64,000 nt of DNA, from contig NC_058497.1 of the NCBI RefSeq assembly GCF_020382885.2, forward strand, positions 23,242,330 through 23,306,329. The letters run 5' to 3'. Positions within the stretch are counted from its first letter, which is position 1. Each line of letters starts with the position of its first letter. Shown one piece after another: positions 11,343-25,308 of this stretch. The stretch comes from Scatophagus argus (lineage: Eukaryota > Chordata > Actinopteri > Scatophagidae). Under the pieces are notes generated by a model. The model was given only the letters and a program-made list of their open reading frames with translations, had not been told where the DNA came from and ran no database searches. The translations under genes were made by a program, and so were the position numbers.

Positions 11343-14300
11343 TAATGATTAAACTACATTTTGACCCTGAGTGGTCACCCCCACAACTTATTATAGAAAT
11401 TTGTGATACTTTTAGTATGAACACCACGTCGTGGCCGGTCAGTGATACAAACAGTGAAAGTCGCAGGTCCTGGGCATGCTGAAAGGCTGACTGAAACATG
11501 GAGTGAGTTAACACAACATACAAGATTAATATATATAGCATCTCAGATAAATAAACTGGGAAATTTATGCTGTCATTAGTGTAATCCACAGCTGGTTTGG
11601 CTTCCCAGTAATTTTCCCCCAAACTTGTACGTCCCTGTTTAATTCTACCTCCGCCACAAGAAATGGTTCAGTCTGGTTCATCATTTAACAGAGGGCATAT
11701 CCTTGAATCAGTGCCAAAGAGTAATCTGTGAGTTTCATATCAAACTGAGCCTCCTGGAGATAACTGTGAGGCAGTGATGACGGAAGGGAAAGCCAGTGAT
11801 TTTGATATAAATATCTGCCTCCCTGAACGTCCCCACTTTCTAATTATATTAGGATTGATTGGCTGGGGTCTGAGGGACTCCAGTTACTGGTGTTAGAGTA
11901 TTAGTGCACAGCACACCTTGTTGGATGGACCCTGGACTCAGCTGAAAAGTCTGTTAATTAGGCCTGTGGTGAGTGGCCTGATAAAAAAAAAAAAAAAAGC
12001 AGGGAGCAGTACATAAACAAGCCCCAGCAGAGGGGGAGGATGCTGCAGGTCACCGGCTACTGGACCTCCGACATCCTCTACCTGTATCGCGCAGGGCCAC
12101 ATGCTGCTCCTCTGTCTCCGGGGGTGGCTGACGGGGAAGCTTTTCACACATAGAAGAGCTGCAGCCTCTCCTAATCTCATACCTGTCCAATTGATTTAGC
12201 TAGAGGTGTGTTTCCCTGCCACCGCCACAACCCTCAATATCTATCTGCACGCCGCAGAGATCTAATGGCCGTCATAAAGTTAAACATCGGCAAGCCACAT
12301 GGAGATTTTTAATGAGACTTCCATGCTCATTTCACGCTCAATATCAGTCCCTTTATTTCTCTCTCTCTCTCTCTCTAACGCACTCTGGTCTTCTCTTCTT
12401 TCCTTGAACCAAGAGAGGAGCTCTCACCATCAATCAGCCTTTGGCTCCTGTGGACTGAGACAGTGTCACGCTGTGCTCTGTGTGTTGCCAGATAGGACCA
12501 CTGTGCCCTCAGGTTACCCTTACACTTCCAGTTTGACACTCCTGATATTTACTTGCTACAGAGAAAATTGAAAAATACAAGGGAGTTTAAAGTGGGCAAA
12601 CAGGAGTCAAACTTTAGACTTTGGAAATCATTGTGTTTTCTATCAGGGTTTGGAGCGAAAATTGTTGTTCCTGTCAATCAGTAATCATTGTCCTTTATAG
12701 CAAGCACCTCTCAGACGCAGTCAACAAGAAAATGTTTTTTCAAGATCAGTCGTCTGTTTCAAAGCGAGCCTGTCATAATGCATCATTCCAACCAAACAGG
12801 CATCTGAACAAAATTGGATTTTAGTTGTTTAGGTGTTGCCCTCCTCCCAAATGTCAGCTTGTGATGAGTGGAAGAACCAGCTAATATTACCAGACTGTGA
12901 GCATCATGTGAATGGCTCTAAAGGAGAAATCTTAAGCAGAGGAAAAGAATGGCTGCAAAGTAAATTGACTTTTCAGTTTTTTTCAGGCAATTAAAAGTGT
13001 GTTACATGACGCTTAAAAGACTCCGGATAAGAAATACAGCAACCTCAGCTGTACGTCTGGAGGACTGGAGGGGCCTTGATGCTCACCTGTTTAACCTCTG
13101 CTGGGTCCTGCAGACACAAAAACACAGTTTAAATCCAAAGACTTTTATTCTATATGTTCCAAAAGAAAATCCCGAACGTTTCCAAAGATACCAAAAATAT
13201 CCTGTTGATTTTCGGGAATAGTATGCGCAGTATGCCAAACTACACTTTGTATATATTAAAAGTGAAGAACATTTGTTTACCTTCCTCATCTACATCTTCC
13301 CAGTACACCTGTGGAGTCATATGGTCAAAAACCTGCTTCTCCAACCTCAAGGCTTCATAAAGATTTAATTCACTTTGAACCATTCAGCACATTAAACTTG
13401 AATTCAACAGATAATCATAATGAGTCATATAAGGACATCAGGTTGACTATGAATTGTCCGAATCGCTTGTGAACCTGCTGTGGTTTGTCCAGATGTTACC
13501 ACATAAGCCTCTCTGTGTGTATTGAACTACACAGTCAATTATCATCCTATGATTATCTCGCCTGGGTTTTCTGTTTTTTTAATCTATCTATGGGCCTTCT
13601 TTTCATATAGCTGAAATGAAACATTAGAGGGTGTTTTGTTTCGGTGACAAATCCTGAAACAATTCTCGGCCTCTGCAGACACGGCCGTCACACTGACAGA
13701 TTTGTCAGATGCAATTCGGTGCCCGAGTGCATACGCTTTGGAAGCGCTCCACAACTTTCTTCCAATTGGTAAAAACCATTGCAGCGTGTTTGTAAAAAGT
13801 GCACTCTGAAGAATTGATTTGGCATCAGCTTTCCAGGGCGAACCGAGTGGAGGTAATCAGCCCCCCGCTTGTTTCCACGCAACATGTAGTCCACTGATTG
13901 CTCCTCTTGATCCACGGTTATTTTGTGATCTGCAGATTTTCTGTGGCGCTATTGATGGGCCTCCTTTAGTGCACATTACTGCTGCCAGGAAGGACTGACT
14001 GGGGGACTTATATTTTAATGAGGCCTCTGGATGATCTGTTCATTCTTGTGTCCTGAACTATGTTGTCAACTACTGTATTTAAATACAATTTTGAGGCAGT
14101 TGTAGTCAGCGTTAGGGTGTGAACTACTCAAACACGTAGTGTACTCACTCGACATGTTTAGAATCTCTTCTCTTCTTCATGTAATGTTTTAACGGGTGCT
14201 GCAGCGGGTCGTGTCGCCGGTACAGATACTGCACCTGTTGCACCTGCTACTTCCTCCACAGTTTAACGTGTATGAAGACGTATTCAACAAAATGGTGAAG

Positions 14301-15599
14301 GATTTGCCACAGTAGCATTTACTGGACGCTCGTCTGAGTTTCCTCCAGTCAACCAAACACACTTCTCTGCTTCTCTGTACATTTGCGAGCAGAAATAAAG
14401 CTGCCTTTGATGTTTCTGCTGCTCGAGTGTTTGGTGCCGTTACTGTGTTCTCTTTTAATGCTTATTTTAAGTGCAGATGAATGATTTGAAAAAAATATTG
14501 CAAATTATTTTTTGCCACACATCTATAAAGTTGGGACACAAACTGTTCTTTCTTTTAAGATAATGATGATGTGCCGTGCTCAGAGTTTGTGTTGGCTTTG
14601 CAAGACTTCACTTTACCAGAGAGGCATAAAATAGAACTGAGGTGTTCAGGTGACTCAGTGGTCAATGCAGCCATGTAATCATCACAGCCTGTGACTTTTT
14701 CCACTTCATTCTCCTCGCTTTCCTCATGACAACTCACAAAAACATCACACGGTGCATGTCGGCGGAGGCGACAAATTAATTTGTTAAAATTGCATGAATG
14801 ACATTTAAGACTGGAAGAATTAAATGTCATGACGCGCCGGAGTTCTTGACGTTCGCAATTTTGTCACGTTCTCTTGAGTATAATCAAACAGCAGATGCTG
14901 AGTGACTGAAACGCAGATTACTTTTTCGCATTTTATTTTGCCAACTCGCCGACTGCCAGTTTGTTGTACCTGCATTTTGGAAATGTGCATCACAAACATG
15001 GCTTGTGCACGTGAAGAAGTAAACTCCCCCTCCCTCTTGCAGGTTTTTAATGTGACTGTAAACAATTTCTAGATTTCCAGACTTTTCACTGAGGAAGAAC
15101 AGCAGCTGTTGTCAGCTTGAATTCAGCCTGTAATCAGACCCTTACAGCGGAGTCCAATAGAGACAAGTGTTTATGGTGGTTAGAAACTTCTCAGACTGCT
15201 CATAATCCACTTAGCTGTTGTCCATCTGTATGCTCAGTATAGAAACTCTTCATGTTGCTACAATACAACACTGCTTCCATTTGAAGTTATGTCTTTCATC
15301 GAAGCTCAGAAGCTCGGTGTGAAATAGCATATTTAGTCATATTTTTACAAATCTATGAGAGTGTCTGCAACCTCAAACATACAGATGGACATCCTAGTGC
15401 TGCAATCCGGCAACAGCTTGAGCTGCTCTGTTAAAGAGCAAAAGACAGACTTAAAAAGCATGCCTCAACTCAAAAACATGTTTTTTCTGCTTCTCCCTAC
15501 AGTTGAATGTCTGAGCTTTAGTGTGTAGAGTGATGAGAGAGACATTAAGATGAAAATCTAGTTTTAAAGAGGTTGACATGACATGACACAACATGACTG
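11343..15599. other. No gene recognised
   Basis: Mostly unique-looking AT-rich DNA with a poly-A near 11984 and a CT run near 12357. Around 14070-14110 the text GTATTTAAATACAATTTTG resembles a common fish repeat, weakly. Confidence 0.55.
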
Positions 15600-15921
15600 T
15601 GCTCAGTGCACAAAGCAAAGCTCCATAAAGACATGGTTGGATGAGTTTGGTGTGGCAGAACTTGACCTAAACCAAATCCAACATGTTCAGGATGAACCAG
15701 AACATAGACTGCGAGCCAACATTAGTTCCTGACCTCACGAATGCTCTACAGCATGAATGGGCACAAATTCCCACAGAAACACTCCAACATGTTCTGGAAA
15801 GCCTTCACAGAAGAGTGGAAGCTGTTAGAGCTGCAAAGCTGTCTGTGTGTTTAGAATGAGGCGTCATTAAAGTCCCTGTTGGTGTGATGGTGAGGTGTAC
15901 CAATACTTGTGTACATATGGC
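15600..15921 (+). pseudogene. Tc1/mariner transposase 3' remnant with terminal end
   Basis: The plus strand keeps the text of a Tc1-like transposase C-terminus: AAAGACATGGTTGGATGAG (KTWLDEFG), then a damaged DLNPIEHLWDELE block read here as DLNQIQHVQDEPEHRLRAN, then PDLTNAL and WAQIPTETL equivalents with stops and frameshifts. It finishes with GGTGTACCAATACTTGTG, like the inverted terminal ends of this group. The 5' half of the element is absent. Non-functional. Confidence 0.75.
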
Positions 15922-18900
15922 CTATTTGCGTACTTACTGAGAAGAAGACCAAAATTTTTTTTTTTTTGCCCGAAATCCATTATTATTACATTATTATTAC
16001 ATTATTATTAGTCAAAGTATAGTGTTTATATACAACTTTAAAACATATCTGGGTGGGATCTTTAAAACAGTCACCTTTTAAGCTTTTAGTGGGTGATTGA
16101 TTTTGATTAATGTGAAATGTGATTGCGGGGTAAATGTCAGAATACAGTTGAAATATAAAAGAAAACTGTATATTTCATTTCTAAAGCACAGTTTGAAGCA
16201 AACTACAAAGTGTAAATAAAGACAGAAACATGCTAAGATATAGTGTGAAAAACCGCTGTGAGCTAAATCCACTCCGCTGACGGGAGTTATAGAATACGAC
16301 ATGAAAAAATAACATCTGATGAAAGTGAAAACTCACCCCTTACAGAAGCGCCAGATATTGTTAGCATTCCCATAGCATTCCTGCATTTCGATTCACCAGC
16401 CCGGACTCATTCGTGGTGCTAAGCCCTACGAGACACCTTCCTATATAACGCCGACTTTGATCAAACAGAGGAGGAATTAACCTGCATTAGCTCTGCTTGG
16501 CCTCAAGTAAAAAAAGAAAAAAACATACATAACAGTCATTACACCTTATTTTAACAGCTGAGGGAATTGTAGATGCTGTACAATAGGTTGGCCTGTACTA
16601 AGTCTCTACATCTCAACTTCACAGCCTCCTGCTCTGCTGTCATGTTTGGAGGCAGAAGGCTTGATGTGTTTCCGGAGGATTTAGCTGTATTCTCTTTGAA
16701 CAGGTTGCACTTCACAGTTACAAAGCCCAGATAAAGTGTTTATGGCCCTGAGCTTTATCTTTTAATGTCAGCTCAAAATCATTATGATAATATACTGACC
16801 ACATAACTACCCCGAGGAAAAAAACACTCACAGTAATCTGCTAAATATGCCAGGCTCGGTAGATCTGACACAAAGACCATCAGGGGCCCGTGAGGCTGAA
16901 GATACAAAGAATATCTGCTTACTTGGGGTTAAAGCTAAGGACTATAAGGAGCCATAATTCTCTAACAATTCAGATTACCAGTGCTGCTTTCAAACTGTGA
17001 TGCACATGCATAGGAGAAAAACTTCCTTTTCTCTTTGTTTGAAGGAGGTTGAATTATCTTTGGATCACATCTGAGTGTCCTCAGGACCCCCGTGCACATA
17101 CTGGTGTTTAAACATCTGGTGCTTTTAGATTTTAGCACCACTCCTGTAGCAAGTTTATTTTGAATTTCCACACATTCAGGGTGGAAACATCCCGATCAGA
17201 CGGCACCCTGTGGCGCCGCTCCTGCCATCTGTAAACATCACCAGCTCCATCAATCTGTGTGGAGTTAGGCTCACTTCACTAAGGCTGATGTTTTATGAAG
17301 TGCACAGTGTTTGCATCTCAGATGAAAACCGAAGATTCTTGCGTTATTGCATCATCACTCAGAAGAAGTCTGTTTTGCCCTGAAGACTAAAAATGTAAAC
17401 AAGCCTTGTGTAGAAGTAATATACCATAACACACTGTCAGTGCACTCCAGAGCTTGTTTTCTTCACAGGAGCTAACGTCTGTCGGGATTACAACTTTTGT
17501 TAGTCAGAAATGCAATCCATTTAAAATAACTGTATATTATGTTGTCTTGTTTATTGAAATAAAGCACAGCGTAGGTGGAACCTGGAGGAGAACAGGAATG
17601 TTTATTATGTTTATTTATGTTTATGATGCAAGTCATTTTTTAAAAAGCAACCAAACCCGACACCATTTTGCAGGAGAAGACGCCGTACTTTGGTTATATG
17701 TTTCCTTTCTACAATTTCATTTTCACTTTAAGCATTAAATCTCCTGTCAAATTCCATTTCCAAACTTCCTGTATGTTCTGCGTGGATTTGAAGATGAATC
17801 CCCATCCCTCCAAATGTGACAAAACACAAGGAGTTATAAGGAATATAAGGACACCCAGGATAAACAGCAGAGCAGGACCTCGCCTTAGCCCCAGTCTGGG
17901 CCTGACAAAGCTCGAAAAACAGAGTTGTACCTGAACAAGATTTATTTTTCTACAGTGGAAGAAAAACAACCCCTAAATAACTCAGCTATTCCCAGGGCTA
18001 AATGACAAAATTAGTGGTGGCAGACACTATTGTTAACCACGACAGAGCACGGTTGTGGTCATGTACTCTCAGTTAACCACAGAGCGGAGAGCTGCTGTCC
18101 AAAGTACACACAAACTCTAAATGAATGTGCTTCCGCCCACCAAGCTCCAGCAGACGCCCCGACTTTCTCGTCAATGAAGAAACTGTCACTTCTGAAACAC
18201 CCGGCGACTTGGAGCCGCCGTATCAACATAATACCTATGAGCATGTTTGCAATGTGAGTCACATGTTAACATCTTCTGTCCTTGGACTGTTGGTTTTATC
18301 ATCATATATTACAAAACATCTCAGAAATAAACAGATTATAGTCACGTGTCAGTGAATAAGCAGGTGAAGGGTTTTGCCCGTAATGAAGCATCATACACAT
18401 CGACAGCGTCAGATGCAGCACGGCATCAAAGAGGAAATGATTCCGCTTCTATTTGTGAATTATTATTAAACCAGTAAATACATTGTTTGCAGTCCCCTCA
18501 CAAATGTTCTGGTTTGTACACGAACACATCTGGAAACCCTCTTCAAAATATAAGCAGTCAAAGATGTGAGTTCACTCTCACGGCCTGTGAAAACCTGAGG
18601 GACTCCAGTTAGGCGTCAGAAGGCAGAGAGAAATGTTCAGATGGAGGTGAATAAGAGAAACGTCTCCACATTTAGCTCCGTGTTGTCAGCTTTAGGAAAA
18701 TATACTCTGCTATGTCTATTTCCATCTCTTCCTTCGGAAATTAGTGAGCACTCCAGCTTGTCTGGTTTGTGCCCGTAAATCTGTTTTACAAAATAACATT
18801 ACTGGCCTCAGGAAAAGATGAAACTGTCAGCAGCACTGAGACTGTCCTCTCTCCTCCCTCCTGTCTCCAGCTGCTCCACCCTGCTCCTACATCACCTTTT

Positions 18901-21900
18901 CCCTGACACTAGATAATACACTGACAGCCTATTACGGCTTATCACACGCTATCATCCTTAATCACCAATGTCACAGGCACATCAAAGCATCTTATAATAA
19001 AATTGCAAACTTTTTCCGATAGCGGTTTTGTCACATCATCAAAGGACAGTCAGAGCAAAGTCCCGACTGTCCTTTGGTGTTTTTCTAAACTTTTTGTTTG
19101 TCGTTAAATACTTTCAGAAAGAATCATCCAATCTGGGTACAGACAGAACAACTGACAGAACTGTTCATAGCACTTACATACAAAACATAGCAGCTATGGT
19201 AGCTAACACCATGGAGACCCAGGCTTTTCTGCAAAGTGTGAACATGTTCAGCACGAATACAGCAAGAACAAAACCTATAAAAGACGCATGACGCCTCTCC
19301 TCAGACTTACATGAGGTCAAAGTGTCCATATTTGCTCAATATATCACCATATTTCTTAATAGCGACACGCAAGCTACAAACATGAATGATGTGGGCTCGT
19401 TGCCATGGCTACTGTTCCTGACTAGGCCTCACGCTAGCTGCTAACTGACTAGCCAACTTCAACAATTAAAGTATAGAGAACAAGCAAAGTAAGACATAAA
19501 CGTAGTTCTGACACAGCACAGCATTTCCTGCCTCCATCTTAGATTCTAATTAACCCAGTTCAGACTAAAACGTTCCAGGAACTATGAAACCAGAGGAATT
19601 AATCTCAGTAACTAAACGAGGAGGTAAAACTCCCTGTCGCTGAGAGATTTCACTCACTATAGGAAAGGTGAAGGGATCAACAAAGTCAACAAAGAATCAT
19701 CAGTGTCTGTGCTTCAGTGGAAATACATGCAGCAGTTGTTGGGATTTCAGACACTGTCATCGCTAGAGCCACATGCGACAAGTTAGCCTCGAAGTCCTTC
19801 GGTCTGAAAGCTTGTAGTACAAAGAAAGCCTTCAGAGCCGGCTTCTTCTCCTCTGAGCTCCTTAGAGTCACGAGCACGGCAGAAATACAAGCCCTACAAA
19901 CAGACCTTCAGTGCGGACGACAACTTAAAACAGGCCTACAGGTTACGGGCAAGTCTGTCATTAGCAGCTGTCCAGTCTGAATTACACTTCATGAGGTGTC
20001 GCGAAGCACAATGATGCAGACATTCATTATAGAGAGCTACTGTGCACCTACACAGAAGAAACTTGTACGAGATCTCTTGAAATTAGAAGCATCAGACCTC
20101 AGATTTTATTTTTACAGCCGTTCTGTCATAGTTTTAAATAATATGCTGTATTGACATAATGTTTACTTGATGCTGTAATTGTGGAGACGACTCAAGCCCG
20201 AACTCAATACTTTTCACAGTGAATCAAAATGCTGTAGAGGGAGCACAGCAGGGACGGGGACTGCTGTTCCCGTGTCTCACTCGCATTTTCTAAATACCAG
20301 ACTCAGTAAGGAAAACTGTGTGTGCATGAGATCCCATGGAAGTTTACTGCCTCCAAGTTTATTGCCATTTCTTTTTGTTACACGAGAGCATGCCTCGGGC
20401 TTACAAACACTAAAGTGGGTTATAGCTGACATATTTATTCAATCAGTACTCGATAAGAGTGCTCAGTGTTCAGCAGCTGCTGGGGGATCTGCTCTGATAG
20501 GATGAACGTTTAATAAACTGGGGCTCGTGTGAAGTCTGTAAAGCTTGCAGTGAGGTGCCTCGTCCACGTTGAGATGTGGTTACTGTAAACATGAAAACTT
20601 GAGGCATGAGCTATTTTAACGTTAGCCAAACTAAGTACTGTGTTATTGTAAGCAGCTACGTCCTGTAGTACCACAAAGCCTGAAGCGGTCACTTAGATTT
20701 TCACTTCAGCTTTAAGGGGGGGGGAAAAAAATCCACCTTTAACCACACGGAATATAAGAAGAGAAATTCAGTCTTCTTTTCAGATAAGTCATTTTTTGCA
20801 TCAACAATACAGAACACTTGAAAGAGCATATTTATAGAGGCGTATGTAACGTTAAACAAAGCTCAGACTCAATATCTTGTGGCTGGAAATCACCCACTGA
20901 TCAGAGGTATGAACTGCACAAAAATAAATAATTCTTCATTTAAGCAACAATACAAGACGATGCATCCTTACATACAGGATATATGAGCTTCATGCAAAAC
21001 TGGGTCCCAGTTTTGTTTATGTTGCATGAGGTTGCGTTAGGCTGCACGGGCCTATCAACGGTCTCACACTATTTCACCGATAAACAGCTGGCAGTAACAT
21101 GCCAAGACATGCTGCAAGGCAACAACAACAAAAAAACAGGGAATACTAAGAAGAAGTAAACATGGATGTGAATGAGGACGGAAATGCACCCGACGCATTT
21201 GTAAGACTTCAGGGATACACAAGATGCATTTTAGTGAGTAATAGTGGATGTAAACAAAGCTTTGGTCAGGGTCCCTTTAATCTGCTCCTACTTCTGTTTC
21301 TACAGTGTCTATAACCTTGACATAACATGCTACGACAAGTGAGAGCGAGGTGGTCGTGCTGTGTGATTGGACACGCAGGCACGTGACACGAAAGGCCAGG
21401 ATTCCTGTCCCGCCTGTTGTTGAACTGCTTTTGAAGCCCACGTGAGGGGCAGATCAGAAACCACTGAAGAGTCAGAGACACTTAACATCCGGCTGAAAAG
21501 CAAAGCCCTCTCTGGCTCAAAGTTTCCCTTCTCACCGAGAAATATACCACACGCATCAGTGACATCACCAGGGTCTTCGTGCACAGCTGAACATCGGTGC
21601 AGAAAAAGGTCAGAGAATACAAGATTTTAGGAGGGTGAAGGAGCAGTCGTGTTGGCCGTTCTGGAAAGTACTAACAAACAACCTTGTCTATAATTAATGT
21701 GCTCAGTCTTGTCGGGAGCAGCTTGAGAATATTCAGTGAAAAGTGAAAGAAAATTCCTCCGTGCTCCGTCTCAAAATCTCACTCTCAGAACTCATTTGAG
21801 GTGTGTTCCCATTTCCACCCTGCTGACACCTAAACTGCAACTTCATACAATATGCTCACATCATTTACACAGTTCAATTTTTTTCCCTAAAATTTAGCAC

Positions 21901-22445
21901 TACCGAAGACTGCAGTATATTTATAGGATGGAGGAACATCCAGACAGAGCAGCTGAAAAAAATCAGTTATGACAATTGAATAGAGATCAAATGATCCTGC
22001 ATCTTCATTTGAACTGCCCTCATGTCCGTGTGAATAAGGACCCTTCAGAGCGAATGTAAGGGCCTGTGCATCATTCTCAACACAAGAATTTCTCAGTAAA
22101 TCCTCTACTACCTTCTTCCCTGAGAGCCCATACAACTGTAGAAACCTGGGTGTCTGTCAGCTGTGCTTCCCCCGGGATTCAGATGGGACTGAAACTCTCC
22201 ATGAACCCTCATAAATTATTCATCCGCACATATAATGTTGGCAAATTATTTTATATAGTGGGGAAAGATTCATCTTAGGAGCAGAATTGGGTAGGGAGAA
22301 GCTAATGTGTTTATTATGCCAAGATAATGGCATGAAATAGAGGCCAGGGGTGGAGAATTTGGAGGAGTGTTTATACTTTATATTCATTGGAGGGTAGCAT
22401 CTGAATGCCTCGTGGTCACATGGTGGCAGATGTCTTTTGAATGCA
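15922..22445. other. No gene recognised
   Basis: Apart from the 11-bp tandem units after the Tc1 remnant, I see only short unrelated frames. None has splice context plus a recognisable domain. Confidence 0.55.
15979..16011. repeat. Three tandem 11-bp units
   Basis: ATTATTATTAC is repeated three times, the last copy ending in G instead of C. Confidence 0.9.
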
Positions 22446-22510
22446 ATATGTGTGTGTGTGCGTGCATGCATGCGTGCGTGCGTATACGTGTGCACACGTA
22501 TGCACATGCA
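22446..22510. repeat. 65-bp perfectly alternating purine-pyrimidine tract with 18-bp palindrome
   Basis: From 22446 to 22510 every base alternates purine and pyrimidine (GT, GC and AT steps), the best context for Z-DNA. Inside it ATACGTGTGCACACGTAT (22484-22501) is a perfect 18-bp palindrome that could extrude a hairpin. Confidence 0.9.
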
Positions 22511-24498
22511 GTCAAACCTTTGCAGATGTTTTGTGTACACACGTGCCACGTGTTTATGTAACATATGGATTTGCGTAGATGTGGGTTCAGTCCACGACCA
22601 ACGCTGCCTGCAGAATTCAATAAACATTACTGAGGCACTTCGCTCAGAGTGGCAGAAAACACCATTAGAGGGAGAAAGAAGGTTGCTGTGTGACTGCCTT
22701 TTTGCCTTCCTGAGCTGAGAAACGCGGGGATCCTTCCTCACACGGCTAATATTGATGCCATGATGACACTGAACAACAAGAAGACGGGCTGCATTTGAAC
22801 CCACGGCTTGCTGCTGTGCTGAAAAGGAGAGACAGGAAGTCCACACAGACATGACATGTCAGCAGCATCAGCAGGAAGATGGGATCCCACAGTTCAGCTG
22901 TCTGGAAATAAAAGCTTTTTTATCCGTTTTCTTTTTTATGTATGTTTTTTGTTTTTTTGATGCATCTGTTTGATTGATATTTTCATTTGATCTAAGCTTG
23001 ACAGTCACATCAGTTTCTGTAACCAGACTGTGGGACAGCCGCATGTTGAGAGTATTCATGAGCCCTTTGTCTTTGTCTTTGTCCAAGTCGAGTGCTTTTG
23101 TCTTATTTAAATGACGGCTGCTTAGATTTCCTCCTTTGCATCCTTCAATGTAATTCTCGAATGCCGCATACAGGACATTTCTGGATGATAATATATTCAT
23201 GCTGTGCTACAGGGATGTGTCTCTTCCATGCCTTTCATAAATTGGGGTCAGGTGATATCTGTCACAGCAGAGAATGTGCTTAGTGCTGACAAAGTCATGT
23301 TGACATTTTTTGGAGAGGAAAGCGCAAAAAATAAAATAAAAAAACAGTCTCCCAGGAGGCAGGGAGGAGAAGAAATTAAATTGCCTCTCCACAGTCCTTG
23401 TTAAGAGTGAAAACCAATCAGCCAGCCCTCCATTCACACTCACAGCTCCACAGAGATTGTGAGGAATATTGATATTAATATTAACAAATGCACTGTCCCT
23501 TTTCTGGTCTGACGCTGTGTGGCCAGTTGCAACTGCAGCTGATAAGATTTTTTTTCCTCATTGGAAGAAAAAAAAAAGGCAGTTTAAATTTAATGGGTCG
23601 GGTACTTTACAAATACAGCTATTAGCCATGCGTGAATACGCTGATGAATATGGTGAAACTGAATGAAATGAAATCCCTGTGCAGATGCATACAACTTTAA
23701 ACTTCACTAACAGCATTCTTCAAATCTGTGAAAGTAACCAGATCCCTCTGTAAACCAAGAAAAACCCTAATTGCAAAGCATTTGGAGGAATCTTCTCATT
23801 GAAGCAGCTGCGATGAGCCTCATCTCAGTAAGAACAAAACTGCCAGCACTTTTAACTGCATCCGCTGTGGTGCGCTTTGTGTTTTTGTTCGGCCTAATTT
23901 CTCAGGCTTATTTCCCCGTGAAATCCCTTCCAGTAACATGAGCACACATTCAAAGCAGACAGCAGAGGAAATAATGAAGTGTACGGACAGAAAGCCAGTC
24001 ACAGGGGTTACAGAATGCAGTATTAGCTGTGCTTATCGCAGTTAATTTCACAGTGATCAGTTCAGAAAATTCTGCATGTCTTAAATAGCATGATGGTCAA
24101 TATGTGTCTCATTAGGGTGCGTTATGTGGAAGACAGAGACTTTGTTTACAGACCAAAACAAAGAGTGTAAGCAGTTCTGCGTGTAAGATATTACCAGGAG
24201 CTTAACTGCCTATTTTACAAAAAGGTAATTTGGAATTACATTAAAGTGAACAATGTAAGCACAGCTGGGAAGAGTCACTGATAAGAGAATCTGCAGACTG
24301 AGGTGAAAAGGCTTTAATTTTAAATTGAAAATGTTTTTGTCAAGGGGAGTTATTTTTAAGCCATTAAAAAATTGGAAAGTCACAACTGCTGCCAAAAAAG
24401 TCTGGGCTTTAATATTCATCATCATCATCATTAACTATTGTGGCTTAGCAAAGATCAGTCAGGTGTGCTGTCATACACTGGATTTTTCAAACTTGAAC

Positions 24499-24526
24499 AA
24501 ATAATAATAATAATAATAATAATAAT
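24499..24526. repeat. (AAT)n microsatellite
   Basis: A pure trinucleotide run of about 28 bp. Confidence 0.95.
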
Positions 24527-24769
24527 GCAATCAGCCAGTGTTTTGTTTCTCACTCAGAGGACTTTAAACCTTCTTCTCACAAACTGAGAGTCTACTGTTG
24601 CTTTTCAGCAGGAAATACAAAACAAAGCTGAGGATGAATTTCATCAGTTTGCAAGAATTTGGTCATAAAACAAAACAGTAGGCGAACTCACCAACGTCGC
24701 TGTAGTTTGTGCTCTGATAAGACAAACAGGACTGAACCGCCTTTGATTCGACCGGATTTCAATCAGGAC

Positions 24770-24770
<1 letters not shown>

Positions 24771-24801
<31 letters not shown>
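24771..24801. repeat. (GT)n microsatellite
   Basis: A pure GT run of 31 bp. Confidence 0.95.
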
Positions 24802-24804
<3 letters not shown>

Positions 24805-25272
24805 CCTGAAGGTGTGCACATCACTCTGCACACAAAACTCACCACCAGTCTCATTTGAAACAAGCGAGGTGAACTCCAGGCACAGACGGTTGTTTATACT
24901 GAATAACACTTGAGATGTTTTGTTGTGCTTGTTATGCGTCGCAGTAGCTACGGGGAGATGGTCTGGATAATCCATTTTCTGGCAGATTTCTGAAAACATT
25001 ACAAAATAAAAAGACAAGCTTGAAGTAATTATTTAAGCTCAAGATACCAGTTTACAGCTCTGCATGAAACACCATGATTTCAGACTGGGTTAGTAATGAG
25101 ATGTAGGAGCAAGAAGAAAGGAGAAGGGGGGAGGTGAGGTGTGTTGGGGATTGGAGGGGGTGGGCATCTTCTCATAGATCAAGCAACTTAAACGAGTTCT
25201 GAACCAGAGCGCTTGTCAATCATAATTGATCTTGAGCAGCGGAGGTGGCGGGAGATGAGGATGAAGACACTC

Positions 25273-25308
25273 AGAGAGGGAGGGAGGGAGGGAGCGAGCG
25301 AGCGAGAG
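25273..25308. repeat. Purine-rich GGGA/GCGA tandem run
   Basis: GGGA units change into GCGA units over about 36 bp. The tract is almost all purine on the plus strand. Confidence 0.9.

Noticed and set aside
16330..16540. Possible transposon-like block
   Set aside because: The words look repeat-like, but no terminal repeats, target duplication or coding text could be defined.
22220..22852. 210-codon open frame on the minus strand
   Set aside because: It runs through the alternating purine-pyrimidine tract, which lacks stops by composition. The protein has no recognisable domain and the other strand is also open there.
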